A stretch of DNA of 64,000 nt from Marinibacterium sp050389775 (GCF_050389775.1 NZ_CP177144.1:3534001-3598000); one strand, 5' to 3'. Positions 23,298-33,954 are shown, counted from the stretch's first letter. Translations and numbers: made by a program. Notes: a model not told the origin generated them from the letters alone.

Positions 23298-25253
23298 ATG
23301 ACCTCGGTCCGCCTGCGCCTGCTGATCCTGGCGCTCCTGCCGCTCATCGTGCTCATGCCGTTCCTGCTGTTTCTCGGCATGACCCGCTGGACCGCCGATT
23401 ACGACGACGTGCTCATCGCCAATGTCGAAAGCGACCTGCGCATCGCCGGGCAATATCTCAACCGGCTGATGACCGGCACGGCCACCGGGCTCGAAGGCAT
23501 CGCCCGCTCGACGGCCTTTGTCACCGCCCTGGACGGCCCGGCCGAGACCTATCTCGCCGCCATGCGCGCCCGGCTGTCGCTGGATTTCCTCTATTACCTG
23601 CCCGATGCCCAGGCCGGCCCGGCCGCCGCGCGCTGGCCGGTCATCGCCTCGGCCCTGGCCGGGCTGCCCGACAGTCAGATCGACATCTTTCCGCCCGGGG
23701 TGCTGGCCGGCTTTCCCGGCCAGCTTGACGCACGCGCCCGGATCGACCTGATCGAGACCGAGGCCGCCCGGCCCACCGACCGGCGGACCGAGGATCGCGG
23801 CATGGTCATCCATGCCGCCGTGCCCGTGGCCCAGCCCGGACATGCGGGCGTGCTGGTCGGGGGCATCCTGCTGAACCGCAACCTTCAGTTCATCGACCGG
23901 GTCAACGCCTTGGTCTATCTCAACGCCGTGACCGGCGGCGACCGACAGGGCACGGCCACGCTGTTTCTCGACGATGTGCGCGTGTCGACCAACGTGCGGC
24001 TCTTCGAGGATGTCCGCGCCCTGGGCACCCGGGTGTCGGCCGCCGTGCGCCAGGGCGTGCTGGACGAAGGCCGCACCTGGCTCGACCGGGCCTTTGTGGT
24101 CAACGATTGGTACATCTCGGGCTACCTGCCCCTGGCCGACAGTTTCGGCCGCCGGGTCGGCATGCTCTACGTGGGTTTCCTCGAAGCGCCCTTCACCACG
24201 GCCAAGCGCAAGGCCTTTGTCTGGATGATGGCCGCCTTCTTCGCCGTGCTTGCCCTGTCGGCCCCGGTCTTCCTGTGGCTGGCCAAGGGCATCTTTGCCC
24301 CGCTGGAACGGATGACCCAGACGATGAAACGGGTCGAGGGCGGCGATCTGTCGGCGCGCAACGGCAATATCGGCACGCGCGACGAGATCGGCCAGGTCGC
24401 GGCCCATCTCGACCTGCTGCTCGACGGCATCCAGGACCGCGACGCCCGGCTGCGGGCCTGGGCGGACGAGCTGAACATGGCCGTCGAGGACCGCACGGCC
24501 GAATTGCGCCTGGCCAATGACCGGCTCGAAGAGACCTTCCGCCAGCTGGTCATGTCCGAGAAGCTGGCCTCGATCGGGGAAATCACGGCCGGCGTGGCCC
24601 ATGAGATCAACAACCCCGTGGCGGTGATCCAGGGCAATGTCGACGTGATCCGCGACAGCCTCGGCCCGGCGGCGGCGGCCGAGGTCGAAACCGAGCTGGC
24701 GCTGATCGACGGCCAGGTCACCCGGATCTCGGCCATCGTGGGCAAGCTGCTGCAATTTGCCCGGCCCGGTGAGTTCTCGGGCTACGGCGAGCCGGTCGAG
24801 CTGGGTCCGGTGGTCGACGATTGCCTGCTGCTGGTCGACCACGTGCTGTCGCAAAGCGGGGTCGAGGTGGTGAAATCCTGCGATCCCGCCACGCCATCGG
24901 TGCGCATCGATCCGGGCGAGCTGCAGCAGGTGGTGGTCAACCTGATGGTCAACGCGGCCCAGGCCATGGACGGGCCGGGCCGGCTGACCCTGCGCCTTGC
25001 GCCGGGGCTGCGCGACGGGATGCGCGGGGCGATGCTGGTGGTGGGCGACACCGGGCCCGGCCTGCCGGCCACGATCCGCGACAAGGTCTTTGATCCGTTC
25101 TTCACAACCAAGCAGGGCGAAGGCACCGGGCTGGGCCTGTCGATCAGCCAGACGCTGGTGCAGCGCGCCGGGGGGATCATCGAAGCGTCGAACCTGGACG
25201 GTGGCGGGGCCGAGTTCCGCATCTGGCTGCCGGTGGTCGATCCCCCGGTGTAA
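23298..25253 (+). CDS. Membrane sensor histidine kinase, NtrB/DctB type with cache domain
   Basis: 651 residues. A transmembrane helix (LRLLILALLPLIVLMPFLLFLG), a ~260-residue periplasmic region consistent with a double-cache fold, a second span (FVWMMAAFFAVLALSAPVFLWL), HAMP (GIFAPLERMTQTMKRVEGG), a coiled coil, and a kinase core with His435 in AGVAHEINNPVAVIQGN, N-box NLMVNAAQAMDG, and G-boxes VGDTGPGLP and GEGTGLGLSI. HEINNP is typical of kinases that pair with NtrC-class regulators, and such a regulator lies convergently at 25688-27034. The upstream start has no clear ribosome binding site. The ligand is unknown; nearby formate dehydrogenase genes make a C1 or redox signal plausible. Confidence 0.88.
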   Translation: MTSVRLRLLILALLPLIVLMPFLLFLGMTRWTADYDDVLIANVESDLRIAGQYLNRLMTGTATGLEGIARSTAFVTALDGPAETYLAAMRARLSLDFLYYLPDAQAGPAAARWPVIASALAGLPDSQIDIFPPGVLAGFPGQLDARARIDLIETEAARPTDRRTEDRGMVIHAAVPVAQPGHAGVLVGGILLNRNLQFIDRVNALVYLNAVTGGDRQGTATLFLDDVRVSTNVRLFEDVRALGTRVSAAVRQGVLDEGRTWLDRAFVVNDWYISGYLPLADSFGRRVGMLYVGFLEAPFTTAKRKAFVWMMAAFFAVLALSAPVFLWLAKGIFAPLERMTQTMKRVEGGDLSARNGNIGTRDEIGQVAAHLDLLLDGIQDRDARLRAWADELNMAVEDRTAELRLANDRLEETFRQLVMSEKLASIGEITAGVAHEINNPVAVIQGNVDVIRDSLGPAAAAEVETELALIDGQVTRISAIVGKLLQFARPGEFSGYGEPVELGPVVDDCLLLVDHVLSQSGVEVVKSCDPATPSVRIDPGELQQVVVNLMVNAAQAMDGPGRLTLRLAPGLRDGMRGAMLVVGDTGPGLPATIRDKVFDPFFTTKQGEGTGLGLSISQTLVQRAGGIIEASNLDGGGAEFRIWLPVVDPPV

Positions 25254-25299
25254 GGCGTTGCCGATCCTGCCCGAAGTTGCGCATCTGGCCGGTGGAGGG

Positions 25300-25326
25300 C
25301 CGGATATTTAAGAAGAGAAAGAAGCA
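25300..25326. repeat. Hairpin-arm repeat, copy A
   Basis: The 27 bp from GCCGGATATTT to AAGAGAAAGAAGC is the exact reverse complement of 5971-5997, the right arm of the terminator hairpin at 5924-5999. Here it lies 47 bp after a + strand stop codon, with its partner arm 209 bp away at 25535. Confidence 0.75.
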
Positions 25327-25534
25327 GCAGGACGGTGCCACTGCCCCGATCCTCCGCGCGGCTGGTCAACGGGGCACAGGCGGTCCCGCGCCCGATACCG
25401 TCTTTCCCCCCGTGCCACAGGCCGCGCCGCCGCCATCCATCCGCTGCGACCTCGCCAATGCGCGGCCAGTTGCGGCGCCACTCAAACGCTCCCTGACCGC
25501 CCCGCGCGCCTTCGGGCAACCGGGCGCGCGCTTC

Positions 25535-25560
25535 TGCTTCTTTCTCTTCTCAAGTATTCC
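25535..25560. repeat. Hairpin-arm repeat, copy B (inverted)
   Basis: GCTTCTTTCTCTTCT followed by CAAGTATTCC matches the inverse of copy A over most of its length. Together copies A and B would form the same stem as the terminator at 5924-5999 if the ~208 bp between were absent. Confidence 0.7.
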
Positions 25561-25687
25561 CCGCCGGAGGCAAGGCCGGTCCCCGACCGGCCTTTCACCC
25601 GCCGGCCACAGGCGCCACGCAGGCACAAGGCCCTACCGTCACCAGCGCATGCCCCCTCCCGTTGATCTCACGATACCCGCGGGACGG

Positions 25688-27034
<1,347 letters not shown>

Positions 27035-27076
27035 GGCTCCCCCGTTTGTCGGGCCGTCACGTCTTGGGCCCGTCGG

Positions 27077-27202
27077 TCAATCCAGCCTGACATCCGCGCC
27101 GGAATTGCGCGCCTGCGAGGTCAGGCCCATATGTGTCAGCCCAGCATATGCGCCGATGGCAATCAAGGCCATGGCCACGAAACCGGCAAGGATGGCTTTC
27201 AT
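27077..27202 (-). CDS. 41-residue small membrane protein
   Basis: A short frame from ATG 27202 (AAGGA at 8 nt upstream) to TGA 27077: MKAILAGFVAMALIAIGAYA, then a short polar tail ending in VRLD. It is one transmembrane helix or signal-like segment. The start lies 4 nt after the stop of the WD40-cytochrome gene, in the same direction, so it belongs to that transcript. The coding signal is supported by this spacing and by a start with a ribosome binding site. Small single-helix subunits of this kind often accompany cytochrome and dehydrogenase complexes, but the role here is inferred. Confidence 0.6.
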   Translation of the reverse strand: MKAILAGFVAMALIAIGAYAGLTHMGLTSQARNSGADVRLD

Positions 27203-27206
27203 CTGT

Positions 27207-28679
27207 CTAGTCCTTCTTGGTGGCTTCCCGCAGGAAGTCGATCAGGTCGGCCCGGTCGTCCGGCGCGGCAATCACCTGCATCGGCATCTTTGAACCGGGT
27301 ATGTAATGGTCGGGGCCGGCGTCGAACAGGGCATCGATCGTCGCGTCCTGCCAGACGATGTCGGACCCGTCGAGAACGGGTGAATAGGCATATCCCGCCA
27401 CGCTGCCCGCCCGCCGGCCGAACAGCCCGTAGAGCGTCGGCCCGGCCTTGCGCGACGGCCCGTCGTCTAGGGCGTGGCAGATCGAGCATTTGCGCATGAA
27501 CTGGCGCTCGCCATTGCTCATCGTCCCGGCCTCGCGCAGGAAACTGCGCTCCTGGCCCATGGTCGCGTCAAAGGCCTCAAGCAGGGCCACCGGCCAGCCA
27601 TAGGCCACGTCGTCCAGCCCGCCGGCATAGAGCATGGCACCATCCGGCGAAAAGGCCAGCGCCCAGACCGGGCCCTTGCGCGTCGCGCGGTAGTCGCGGG
27701 CGATGCGCCAGTCCCGCGTGTCGACAACCATGATATAGCCCTGCCCGTCACCCACGGCCAGCTGGCCGGTCGCGGGGTGAAAGGCCATGGCCAGGATCGG
27801 CCGGCGGTCGAGCGAGAAATCGGCCAGCGCGGCACCGGTGGCCGGATCGATGACCCGGGTGCCGCCATCGACGGCGCCGTAGGCCAGCCAGCCCGGCCCG
27901 GCGATCAGCTCGTTCACGCCGAAGCCGTGGCGCACCAGGGGCAAAGGCGGCGCATCGTCGGGGCCGGTCAGGTCGTAGGCCAGGATCTCGCCGGCCGTTG
28001 TCGCAGCGTGCAGGCGCGTGCCATCGGATGACAGGGCCAGGGCGTTGATCCCCGATCCCGGAGCGTGCAGGCTGCGCGGCGGCCCGGCTTCGCCGGGCGA
28101 CAAGCGGGGCCCGCCGGGTGTGCTGGGCGAAGGGCCGGGTGCGTCGGGCGTGGCGGACGGCAGGCCGGATGCGTCCGATGCAGCAGATGACGGGCCGGAT
28201 GCGCCTTCCTCCCCCGGCGACAGCGGCCACAGCCGCAACGTGCCGTCCCAGCTGCCGCTGGCCAGCCAGCGGCCGTCAGGCGTGACGGCCAGGGCCTGGA
28301 TCTTGCCCTGGTGCCGGCCGATCACCCGCGGCGCCGGCGGGGTGGCGGCGGTCAGCGGGCCCGGCCAGTGATGGATGGTGAAATCGTCGCCTGCCGAGAC
28401 CAGCCCGCCATCCGGTGTGAACACCAGAGCGGTGACGGCGGCGGCATGGCCCTCCAGCCAGCCCGGCACCCCGTCCTGCCAGAGGCCCACGGAATTGTCG
28501 AAACTGGCCGTGGCAATGCGCCCGTCGGGCGCCACGGCAATACCCATGACCGGACCGCCATGGCCCTTGAGCGTGGTGAAGTCCTGCGCGGCGGCCGGAG
28601 CGCCGAGCGACAGGGTGATGATCAGGCAGGCCAGCCGCCGGACCGCCCCGCGCCCCGCTCGATTACCGGCCCGCCGCAC
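27207..28679 (-). CDS. WD40-repeat propeller fused to a C-terminal cytochrome c
   Basis: 490 residues from GTG 28679, which starts a signal peptide (VRRLACLIITLSLGAPAAAQ). The N-terminal ~370 residues are WD40-type blades (GHGGPVMGIAVAPDGRIATASFDNSVGLW, GHAAAVTALVFTPDGGLVSAGDD, GKIQALAVTPDGRWLASGSWDGTLRLW), interrupted by a Pro/Ser/Gly/Asp-rich linker. The C-terminal ~100 residues are a class I cytochrome c: RKCSICHALDDGPSRKAGPTLYG, with SKMPMQ supplying the Met ligand. It lies 121 bp downstream of fdhC in the same direction, so it is likely part of the formate dehydrogenase transcript. An electron-accepting role for the formate dehydrogenase complex, with the propeller as a docking domain, is an inference. 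Confidence 0.85.
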   Translation of the reverse strand: MRRAGNRAGRGAVRRLACLIITLSLGAPAAAQDFTTLKGHGGPVMGIAVAPDGRIATASFDNSVGLWQDGVPGWLEGHAAAVTALVFTPDGGLVSAGDDFTIHHWPGPLTAATPPAPRVIGRHQGKIQALAVTPDGRWLASGSWDGTLRLWPLSPGEEGASGPSSAASDASGLPSATPDAPGPSPSTPGGPRLSPGEAGPPRSLHAPGSGINALALSSDGTRLHAATTAGEILAYDLTGPDDAPPLPLVRHGFGVNELIAGPGWLAYGAVDGGTRVIDPATGAALADFSLDRRPILAMAFHPATGQLAVGDGQGYIMVVDTRDWRIARDYRATRKGPVWALAFSPDGAMLYAGGLDDVAYGWPVALLEAFDATMGQERSFLREAGTMSNGERQFMRKCSICHALDDGPSRKAGPTLYGLFGRRAGSVAGYAYSPVLDGSDIVWQDATIDALFDAGPDHYIPGSKMPMQVIAAPDDRADLIDFLREATKKD

Positions 28680-28800
28680 GAACACCCCGCACTCCGGCCG
28701 GCCACCGGCCAGCCGCACGACCGCGCCGTGCCCCGGCCGGCCATCGGCCGGGGCGGCGGCCGGCGTCGGGCCGGGCCGGAAGACCGCGACCGGCACCGGC

Positions 28801-30054
28801 CTATTCCGCCGGGGTCGCGCCCCGGGCCGCGGCGTCGGCCGGGTCCGTCTCGCGGGCCTTGACCTCGTCCAGCCAGATCGAATGGTGCTGATGGGCCCAG
28901 GCCTCGTCGACCTGGCCGTTGCCCATGGCATCAAACGCGCCTTCCATGCCCAGCGTGCCGATGTAGATATGGCCGATGATGATGGCCATCAGAACAAAGG
29001 CCACGATGGCATGCCAGGCCTGGGCCAGCTGCATTTCCTCCTGCGGCGCCAGGTTGACGGGCAGCGGCGACAGGCCGAACCAGCCCGGCACGCCGATGTC
29101 GTTGATCAACCCGAAGGTCTTGGCAAAGAGCGGCAGCTCGAACGGAAAGAGCAGCGACAGGCCCGACAGCGAGATCGACGCACCCAGCAGGATGACCGAC
29201 CAGAAGATGATCTTCTGACCGGCGTTGAACTTCTTGGCCGGCGGGTGGTTGTCGCCGATGATGCCCCCGGCCTGCTTGAACCAGGTGATGTCGGTCTTGT
29301 CGGGAATGTTGTGCCAGACCCACATGACGAAGACGAGCACCAGCGCCACCATGAAGGCCCAGGCCACGTTGTTGTGGATGTATTTCGACCAGGTCAGCAG
29401 GATGGCATTGGCCTCCTTGCCGAAATGCGGCGCGATGTAGAACCGGCCCATCAGGCTGAGCAGGCCTGTCAGGCCGAGCAGGATGAACGAACCGGCCAGG
29501 GTCCAGTGCGCCGCGCGTTCGATGAACTTGAACCGTTGCACCGTGCGCCCGGCCAGCCCGCCTTCGACGCGGACGCGGCCGCGCAGCAGGTAGAACACGG
29601 CCAGGATGGCAATGGTGCCCAGCAGCAGCCAGCCGCCATAGGTGATCAGCGGGCCCTTGCGAAATTCGTACCACGTCATGCCGCCGTCCTGGACCAGCAC
29701 CTTGGCCACGTCGCCCCCGGCCGAGACCCGGATATCGGCCTCGTTGAAGCGCAGGGCGCGCCAGAGATCGGGGTCGGACGCCCCGCCCAGCGTGCCCAGC
29801 TGGCCGGTCATCGGCGCGGCATGATCCGGGTCGCCGATGTTGAGCTTGCGGAAATCGTTGCTGACGGTCTCGCCGCGCTGGCGGGCGAGGATGTCGTCCA
29901 GTGTCTGCGCGCCGCCGGTGGCCTGGCGCGCCTCGATCCGGGCGGCCACCTGCGGGTCCGGCGCGGTTGCCGGCTGCATCAGGGTGACGGCCAGGCCGAC
30001 GGATATGAGGATGAGGGCCAGGAACCATCCGAAGCCCGTGGATCTGTTGGTCAT
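28801..30054 (-). CDS. fdhC: Formate dehydrogenase gamma subunit, cytochrome b556
   Basis: 417 residues. One N-terminal span (FGWFLALILISVGLAVTLM), a ~95-residue periplasmic segment, a second span (ITYGGWLLLGTIAILAVFYLL), then a four-helix cytochrome b core with His ligands in the spans starting FIERAAHWTLAGSFILLGLTG, YIHNNVAWAFMVALVLVFVMWVWH and AQAWHAIVAFVLMAIIIGHIYIG. This is the diheme membrane anchor that takes electrons from FdhB to quinone or a periplasmic acceptor. The N-terminal periplasmic extension is longer than in E. coli FdnI and is typical of the Fdh3-type enzymes of alphaproteobacteria. It follows fdhB after a 171 bp spacer. Confidence 0.92.
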   Translation of the reverse strand: MTNRSTGFGWFLALILISVGLAVTLMQPATAPDPQVAARIEARQATGGAQTLDDILARQRGETVSNDFRKLNIGDPDHAAPMTGQLGTLGGASDPDLWRALRFNEADIRVSAGGDVAKVLVQDGGMTWYEFRKGPLITYGGWLLLGTIAILAVFYLLRGRVRVEGGLAGRTVQRFKFIERAAHWTLAGSFILLGLTGLLSLMGRFYIAPHFGKEANAILLTWSKYIHNNVAWAFMVALVLVFVMWVWHNIPDKTDITWFKQAGGIIGDNHPPAKKFNAGQKIIFWSVILLGASISLSGLSLLFPFELPLFAKTFGLINDIGVPGWFGLSPLPVNLAPQEEMQLAQAWHAIVAFVLMAIIIGHIYIGTLGMEGAFDAMGNGQVDEAWAHQHHSIWLDEVKARETDPADAAARGATPAE

Positions 30055-30225
30055 ATGCCGGATACTCCCTGTCCAACGCCCTGTGCTGCCCGGGCCGGGG
30101 GGATCGTCGCCGCACCGGCCCTTCCGGGCCGGGCGTCTCGGGGACGAAGGGCAAGGCGATCGCCCGACCGCCCTGCCCTTCCTGTTTCACCTTGCGGTTT
30201 CGACGGGGCCGCGCGGGCCCCGCGC

Positions 30226-30819
30226 TCAGCCGCCCTTCTGGTCGTAGGCCGTGCCCCAGCCCCAGGCGCCCGAGCCGAAGCCCCGGGCCACCACGCGTTC
30301 GCGGTAGATGGCCGAGACCACGTCACCGTCACCGGCCAGCAGGGCCTTGGTCGAACACATCTCGGCGCAGAGCGGCAGCTTGCCCTCGGCGATCCGGTTG
30401 CGCCCGTATTTCTGGAACTCGACGGTCGAGTTGTTCTCTTCCGGGCCGCCGGCGCAGAAGGTGCACTTGTCCATCTTGCCGCGCGAGCCGAAGTTGCCGG
30501 CCTGCGGGTATTGCGGCGCGCCGAAGGGACAGGCGTAGAAGCAATAGCCGCAGCCGATGCAGAGGTCCTTGGAATGCAGGACCACGCCTTCTTCGGTCTG
30601 GTAGAAGCAATCCACCGGGCAGACGGCCATGCAGGGCGCGTCGGAACAATGCATGCAGGCCACCGAGATCGAGCGTTCGCCCGGCTTGCCGTCATTGATC
30701 GTCACCACCCGGCGCCGGTTGATGCCCCAGGGCACCTCGTGCTCGTTTTTGCAGGCGGTCACACAGGCGTTGCATTCGATGCAGCGTTCGGCGTCACAGA
30801 GAAATTTTGCGCGTGCCAT
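30226..30819 (-). CDS. fdhB: Formate dehydrogenase beta subunit, four [4Fe-4S] clusters
   Basis: 197 residues with ferredoxin-type cysteine sets: CIECNACVTACKNEH, CMHCSDAPCMAVCPVDC, CIGCGYCFYACPFG and the paired CTFC and CAEMC further on. It transfers electrons from the catalytic FdhA subunit to the membrane cytochrome b. ATG 30819 has AAGGAG upstream. Unlike E. coli FdnH there is no C-terminal transmembrane helix: it ends in a Gly/Trp-rich tail (FGSGAWGWGTAYDQKGG), so attachment must be through FdhC and FdhA. It starts 14 nt after the fdhA stop. Confidence 0.94.
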   Translation of the reverse strand: MARAKFLCDAERCIECNACVTACKNEHEVPWGINRRRVVTINDGKPGERSISVACMHCSDAPCMAVCPVDCFYQTEEGVVLHSKDLCIGCGYCFYACPFGAPQYPQAGNFGSRGKMDKCTFCAGGPEENNSTVEFQKYGRNRIAEGKLPLCAEMCSTKALLAGDGDVVSAIYRERVVARGFGSGAWGWGTAYDQKGG

Positions 30820-30833
30820 GTCTCGATGTCTCC

Positions 30834-33821
30834 TTACGCGGCCCAGATCTTGCAGAGGGTTGCCTTGGTTTCCTGCATCTGGGTGACGCTGTCGTAACCA
30901 TAGGTCTGCGCGGTGTTGGTGCTTTCGCCCAGCACGTAGGGGTCCGACCCTTCGGGATATTTGCCCCGCTGGTCCTCGCCCTGGTAATGCCCGCCGAAGT
31001 GGAAGGGCATGAAGGCCACGCCCGAGCCGACCCGTTCGGTGACCAGCGCCATGACCCGGATCCTGCCGCCCTCGGGGCCTTCGACCCAGACCTGCGCCCC
31101 GTCGCGGACGCCCAGGTTGTTGGCATCGCGGGGGTTGATCTCGATGAACATGTTCTGCTGCAGCTCGGCCAGCCAGGGGTTGGACCGGGTCTCGTCGCCG
31201 CCGCCTTCATATTCGACCAGCCGTCCCGAGGTCAGGATGATCGGATAATCTTCCGAGAAGTCGTTCTTCTGGATCGAGGCATAAAGCGTCGGCACCCGCC
31301 AGAACTTGCGGTCCTCGTAGGTCGGGTAGTCGGCGACCAGGTCGCGGCGGTTGGAATAGAGCGGCTCGCGGTGTTTCGGCACCGGGTCGGGGAAGGTCCA
31401 GACCACGGCGCGGGCCTTGGCATTGCCGAAGGGCGCACAGCCATGGGCGATGGCCACGCGCTGGATGCCGCCCGACAGGTCGGTCTTCCAGTTCACGCCA
31501 CCGACCTGCTCGGCATAATCGCTGGGCCGTTCGCCGGTCTGGCTGGTCTCGCCGACCTCTTCCTGGCCGTCGCCCGCGGTTTCCGGTGCGACATAGCCGG
31601 CCACGGCCTCGATCGAGGCGCGTTCCTCGGCGGTCAGGTCACCATCCCAGCCCAGGTCGATGAGCATCTGCATGGTGAATTCCGGGTAGCCGTCCTGGAT
31701 CTCGGAGCCCACCGAATAGACACCGTCGGCCAGCAGGTTGTCGCCATCATGTTCCACGCCGAACCGGGCGCGGAAGGTCAGGCCACCTTCGGCCACGGGC
31801 ATCGACATGTCGTAGAGGTTGGCCGTGCCCGGGTGGTTCATCTCGGGCGTGCCCCAGCAGGGCCAGGGCATGCCGTAGAAGTCGCCGTCGCAGGGCCCGC
31901 CGTTCGCCCGCAGCGTGGTGCGGTCGAAGGTGTGCTGGTTGGCCATGTGCAGCTTGAGCCGCTCGGGCGACTGGCCGGTATAGCCCACCGTCCACATGCC
32001 CTTGTTGAATTCGCGGGTGAGGTCCTCGATCAGGGGTTCCTCGCCGTTGACCTCGATGTTGCGGAACAGCCGGTCGGCAAAGCCGAACTTGGTGGCGAAC
32101 TTGTGCACGATGACGTGGTCGGGCTTGGATTCGAACAGCGGGTCGACGATCTGTTCGCGCCACTGGATCGACCGGTTGGACGCCGTGACCGAGCCATAGC
32201 TTTCGAACTGGGTCGCCGCCGGCAGCAGGTAGACCCCGTCGGTGCGGTCCTGCAGGATGGCCGACACGGTCGGATAGGGATCGACCACGACCATCAGGTC
32301 GAGCTTTTCCATTGCCGTCTTCATTTCCGGCAGGCGGGTCTGGGAGTTGGGCGCGTGGCCCCACAGGACCATGGCCCGGGTGTTGTCGGGCTGGTCGATG
32401 TTTTCCTTTTCTTCCAGCACGCCGTCGATCCAGCGGCTGACCGGGATGCCGGTCAGGCCCATCATCTCGACATCCTTGCCATCGGCGCCCTGCATCACGG
32501 CAAAGCGGCTCTTGAGCCAGTCGATGTCCTCGTCCCAGACGCGCGCCCAATGGGCCCAGGCCCCGGCCGACAGGCCGTAATAGCCCGGCAGCGTATCGGC
32601 CAGCACGCCCAGGTCGGTCGCGCCCTGCACGTTGTCATGGCCGCGGAAGATGTTGGTGCCGCCACCGGCGGTGCCCATGTTCCCCAGCGCCAGCTGCAGG
32701 ATGCAATAGGCCCGGGTGTTGTTGTTGCCGTTGGTATGCTGGGTGCCGCCCATGCACCAGATCACGGTGCCGGGGCGGTTGTTGACCAGCGTCCGCGCCA
32801 CCCGGCGCAGCTGGCTTTCCGGCACGCCGGTGACCCGCTCGACCTCGTCGGGGCCCCAGTTGGCCACTTCCTCGCGGATCTGGTCCATGCCCCAGACGCG
32901 CGTGCGGATGAATTCCTTGTCTTCCCAGCCGTTCTCGAAGATGTGCCACAGCAGGCCCCAGACCAGGGCCACGTCCGAACCGGGCCGGAAGCGCACGTAT
33001 TCGTCGGCATGGGCCGCGGTGCGCGTGAAGCGCGGGTCGCAGACGATCAGCGGCGCGTTGTTCTGTTCCTTGGCCTTCAGCAGGTGCAGCAGCGAGACGG
33101 GATGGGCCTCGGCCGGGTTGCCGCCGATGATGAAGATGGCCTTGGAATTGTGGATGTCGTTGTAGCTGTTGGTCATGGCGCCGTAGCCCCATGTGTTGGC
33201 CACGCCGGCAACGGTCGTCGAATGGCAGATCCGGGCCTGGTGATCGACGTTGTTCGTGCCCCAGTAGGCCGCGAACTTGCGGAAGAGATAGGCCTGTTCG
33301 TTGGAATGCTTGGCCGAGCCCAGCCAATAGACGCTGTCCGGCCCGCTTTCCTCGCGGATCTGCAGCATCTGGTCACCGATCTCGTCGATGGCCTGCTCCC
33401 ACGAGATGCGGACCCATTCGCCGTTCTCTTTCTTCATCGGGTATTTCAGCCGGCGCTCGCCATGGGCGTGCTCGCGGACCGAGGCGCCCTTGCAGCAATG
33501 CGAGCCCAGGTTGAACGGGCTGTCCCAGCCGGGTTCCTGGCCGATCCAGACGCCGTCGGACACCTCGGCCATGACCGTGCAGCCGACCGAGCAATGGGTG
33601 CAGACGGATTTCTTGAGGTCCACCGTCCCCGAGGCGGCAGCCGCCGCGGCCTGGGCCGGTTTCACGGTGCCGCCGGTGGCGCTGATGGCGGCAAGCCCGC
33701 CGATGGCCAGGCCGGAGCCGCGCAGGAAGCTGCGGCGATCGACGGTCTTTTCGGCCATGTCGGACAGGATGCTGGTGCGCTGCGGTCGACGCGCGGCACC
33801 GTTTGTCTTCTTCCTGAGCAT
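30834..33821 (-). CDS. fdhA: Formate dehydrogenase alpha subunit, Mo/W-bis-MGD, Cys-type, Tat-exported
   Basis: 995 residues from ATG 33821, preceded by GGGGAGACGAGAG. Tat signal DRRSFLRGSGLAIGG (Arg29-Arg30), N-terminal [4Fe-4S] site with Cys74, Cys77, Cys81 and Cys109/110 (CTHCSVGC...HCCKGAS), and active-site Cys199-His200 in ARICHSTTV, where Sec enzymes carry selenocysteine. The rest is the molybdopterin oxidoreductase fold with IIGGNPAEAHPV and a C-terminal dinucleotide-binding domain (LVTERVGSGVAFMPFH). It oxidises formate in the periplasm, so this is an outward-facing enzyme like FdnG. Metal could be Mo or W; the tungstate transporter at 45-47.5 kb suggests W can be used. Operon order: TAT small protein, fdhA, fdhB, fdhC. 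Confidence 0.95.
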   Translation of the reverse strand: MLRKKTNGAARRPQRTSILSDMAEKTVDRRSFLRGSGLAIGGLAAISATGGTVKPAQAAAAAASGTVDLKKSVCTHCSVGCTVMAEVSDGVWIGQEPGWDSPFNLGSHCCKGASVREHAHGERRLKYPMKKENGEWVRISWEQAIDEIGDQMLQIREESGPDSVYWLGSAKHSNEQAYLFRKFAAYWGTNNVDHQARICHSTTVAGVANTWGYGAMTNSYNDIHNSKAIFIIGGNPAEAHPVSLLHLLKAKEQNNAPLIVCDPRFTRTAAHADEYVRFRPGSDVALVWGLLWHIFENGWEDKEFIRTRVWGMDQIREEVANWGPDEVERVTGVPESQLRRVARTLVNNRPGTVIWCMGGTQHTNGNNNTRAYCILQLALGNMGTAGGGTNIFRGHDNVQGATDLGVLADTLPGYYGLSAGAWAHWARVWDEDIDWLKSRFAVMQGADGKDVEMMGLTGIPVSRWIDGVLEEKENIDQPDNTRAMVLWGHAPNSQTRLPEMKTAMEKLDLMVVVDPYPTVSAILQDRTDGVYLLPAATQFESYGSVTASNRSIQWREQIVDPLFESKPDHVIVHKFATKFGFADRLFRNIEVNGEEPLIEDLTREFNKGMWTVGYTGQSPERLKLHMANQHTFDRTTLRANGGPCDGDFYGMPWPCWGTPEMNHPGTANLYDMSMPVAEGGLTFRARFGVEHDGDNLLADGVYSVGSEIQDGYPEFTMQMLIDLGWDGDLTAEERASIEAVAGYVAPETAGDGQEEVGETSQTGERPSDYAEQVGGVNWKTDLSGGIQRVAIAHGCAPFGNAKARAVVWTFPDPVPKHREPLYSNRRDLVADYPTYEDRKFWRVPTLYASIQKNDFSEDYPIILTSGRLVEYEGGGDETRSNPWLAELQQNMFIEINPRDANNLGVRDGAQVWVEGPEGGRIRVMALVTERVGSGVAFMPFHFGGHYQGEDQRGKYPEGSDPYVLGESTNTAQTYGYDSVTQMQETKATLCKIWAA

Positions 33822-33954
33822 GTCTCTCGTCTCCCCTTGCTCGCCGGGACCGTTCCGCCCCGCTCGCTTGGCTTTGGTGCGGCCCCTGGCCGGACCCCTG
33901 CCCGCCCCGGGCCGGGTCCGGGCGCGGGCCCGGTTCATCTGTGCGGCGGTCTTC

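Larger units (their letters stand above)
25254..25687. other. Convergent intergenic region with split inverted repeat
   Basis: 434 bp between convergent stops of the sensor kinase and the response regulator. It is bounded internally by the inverted arms at 25300-25326 and 25535-25560, with about 208 bp of unremarkable GC-rich sequence between them. I see no gene. Confidence 0.5.
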
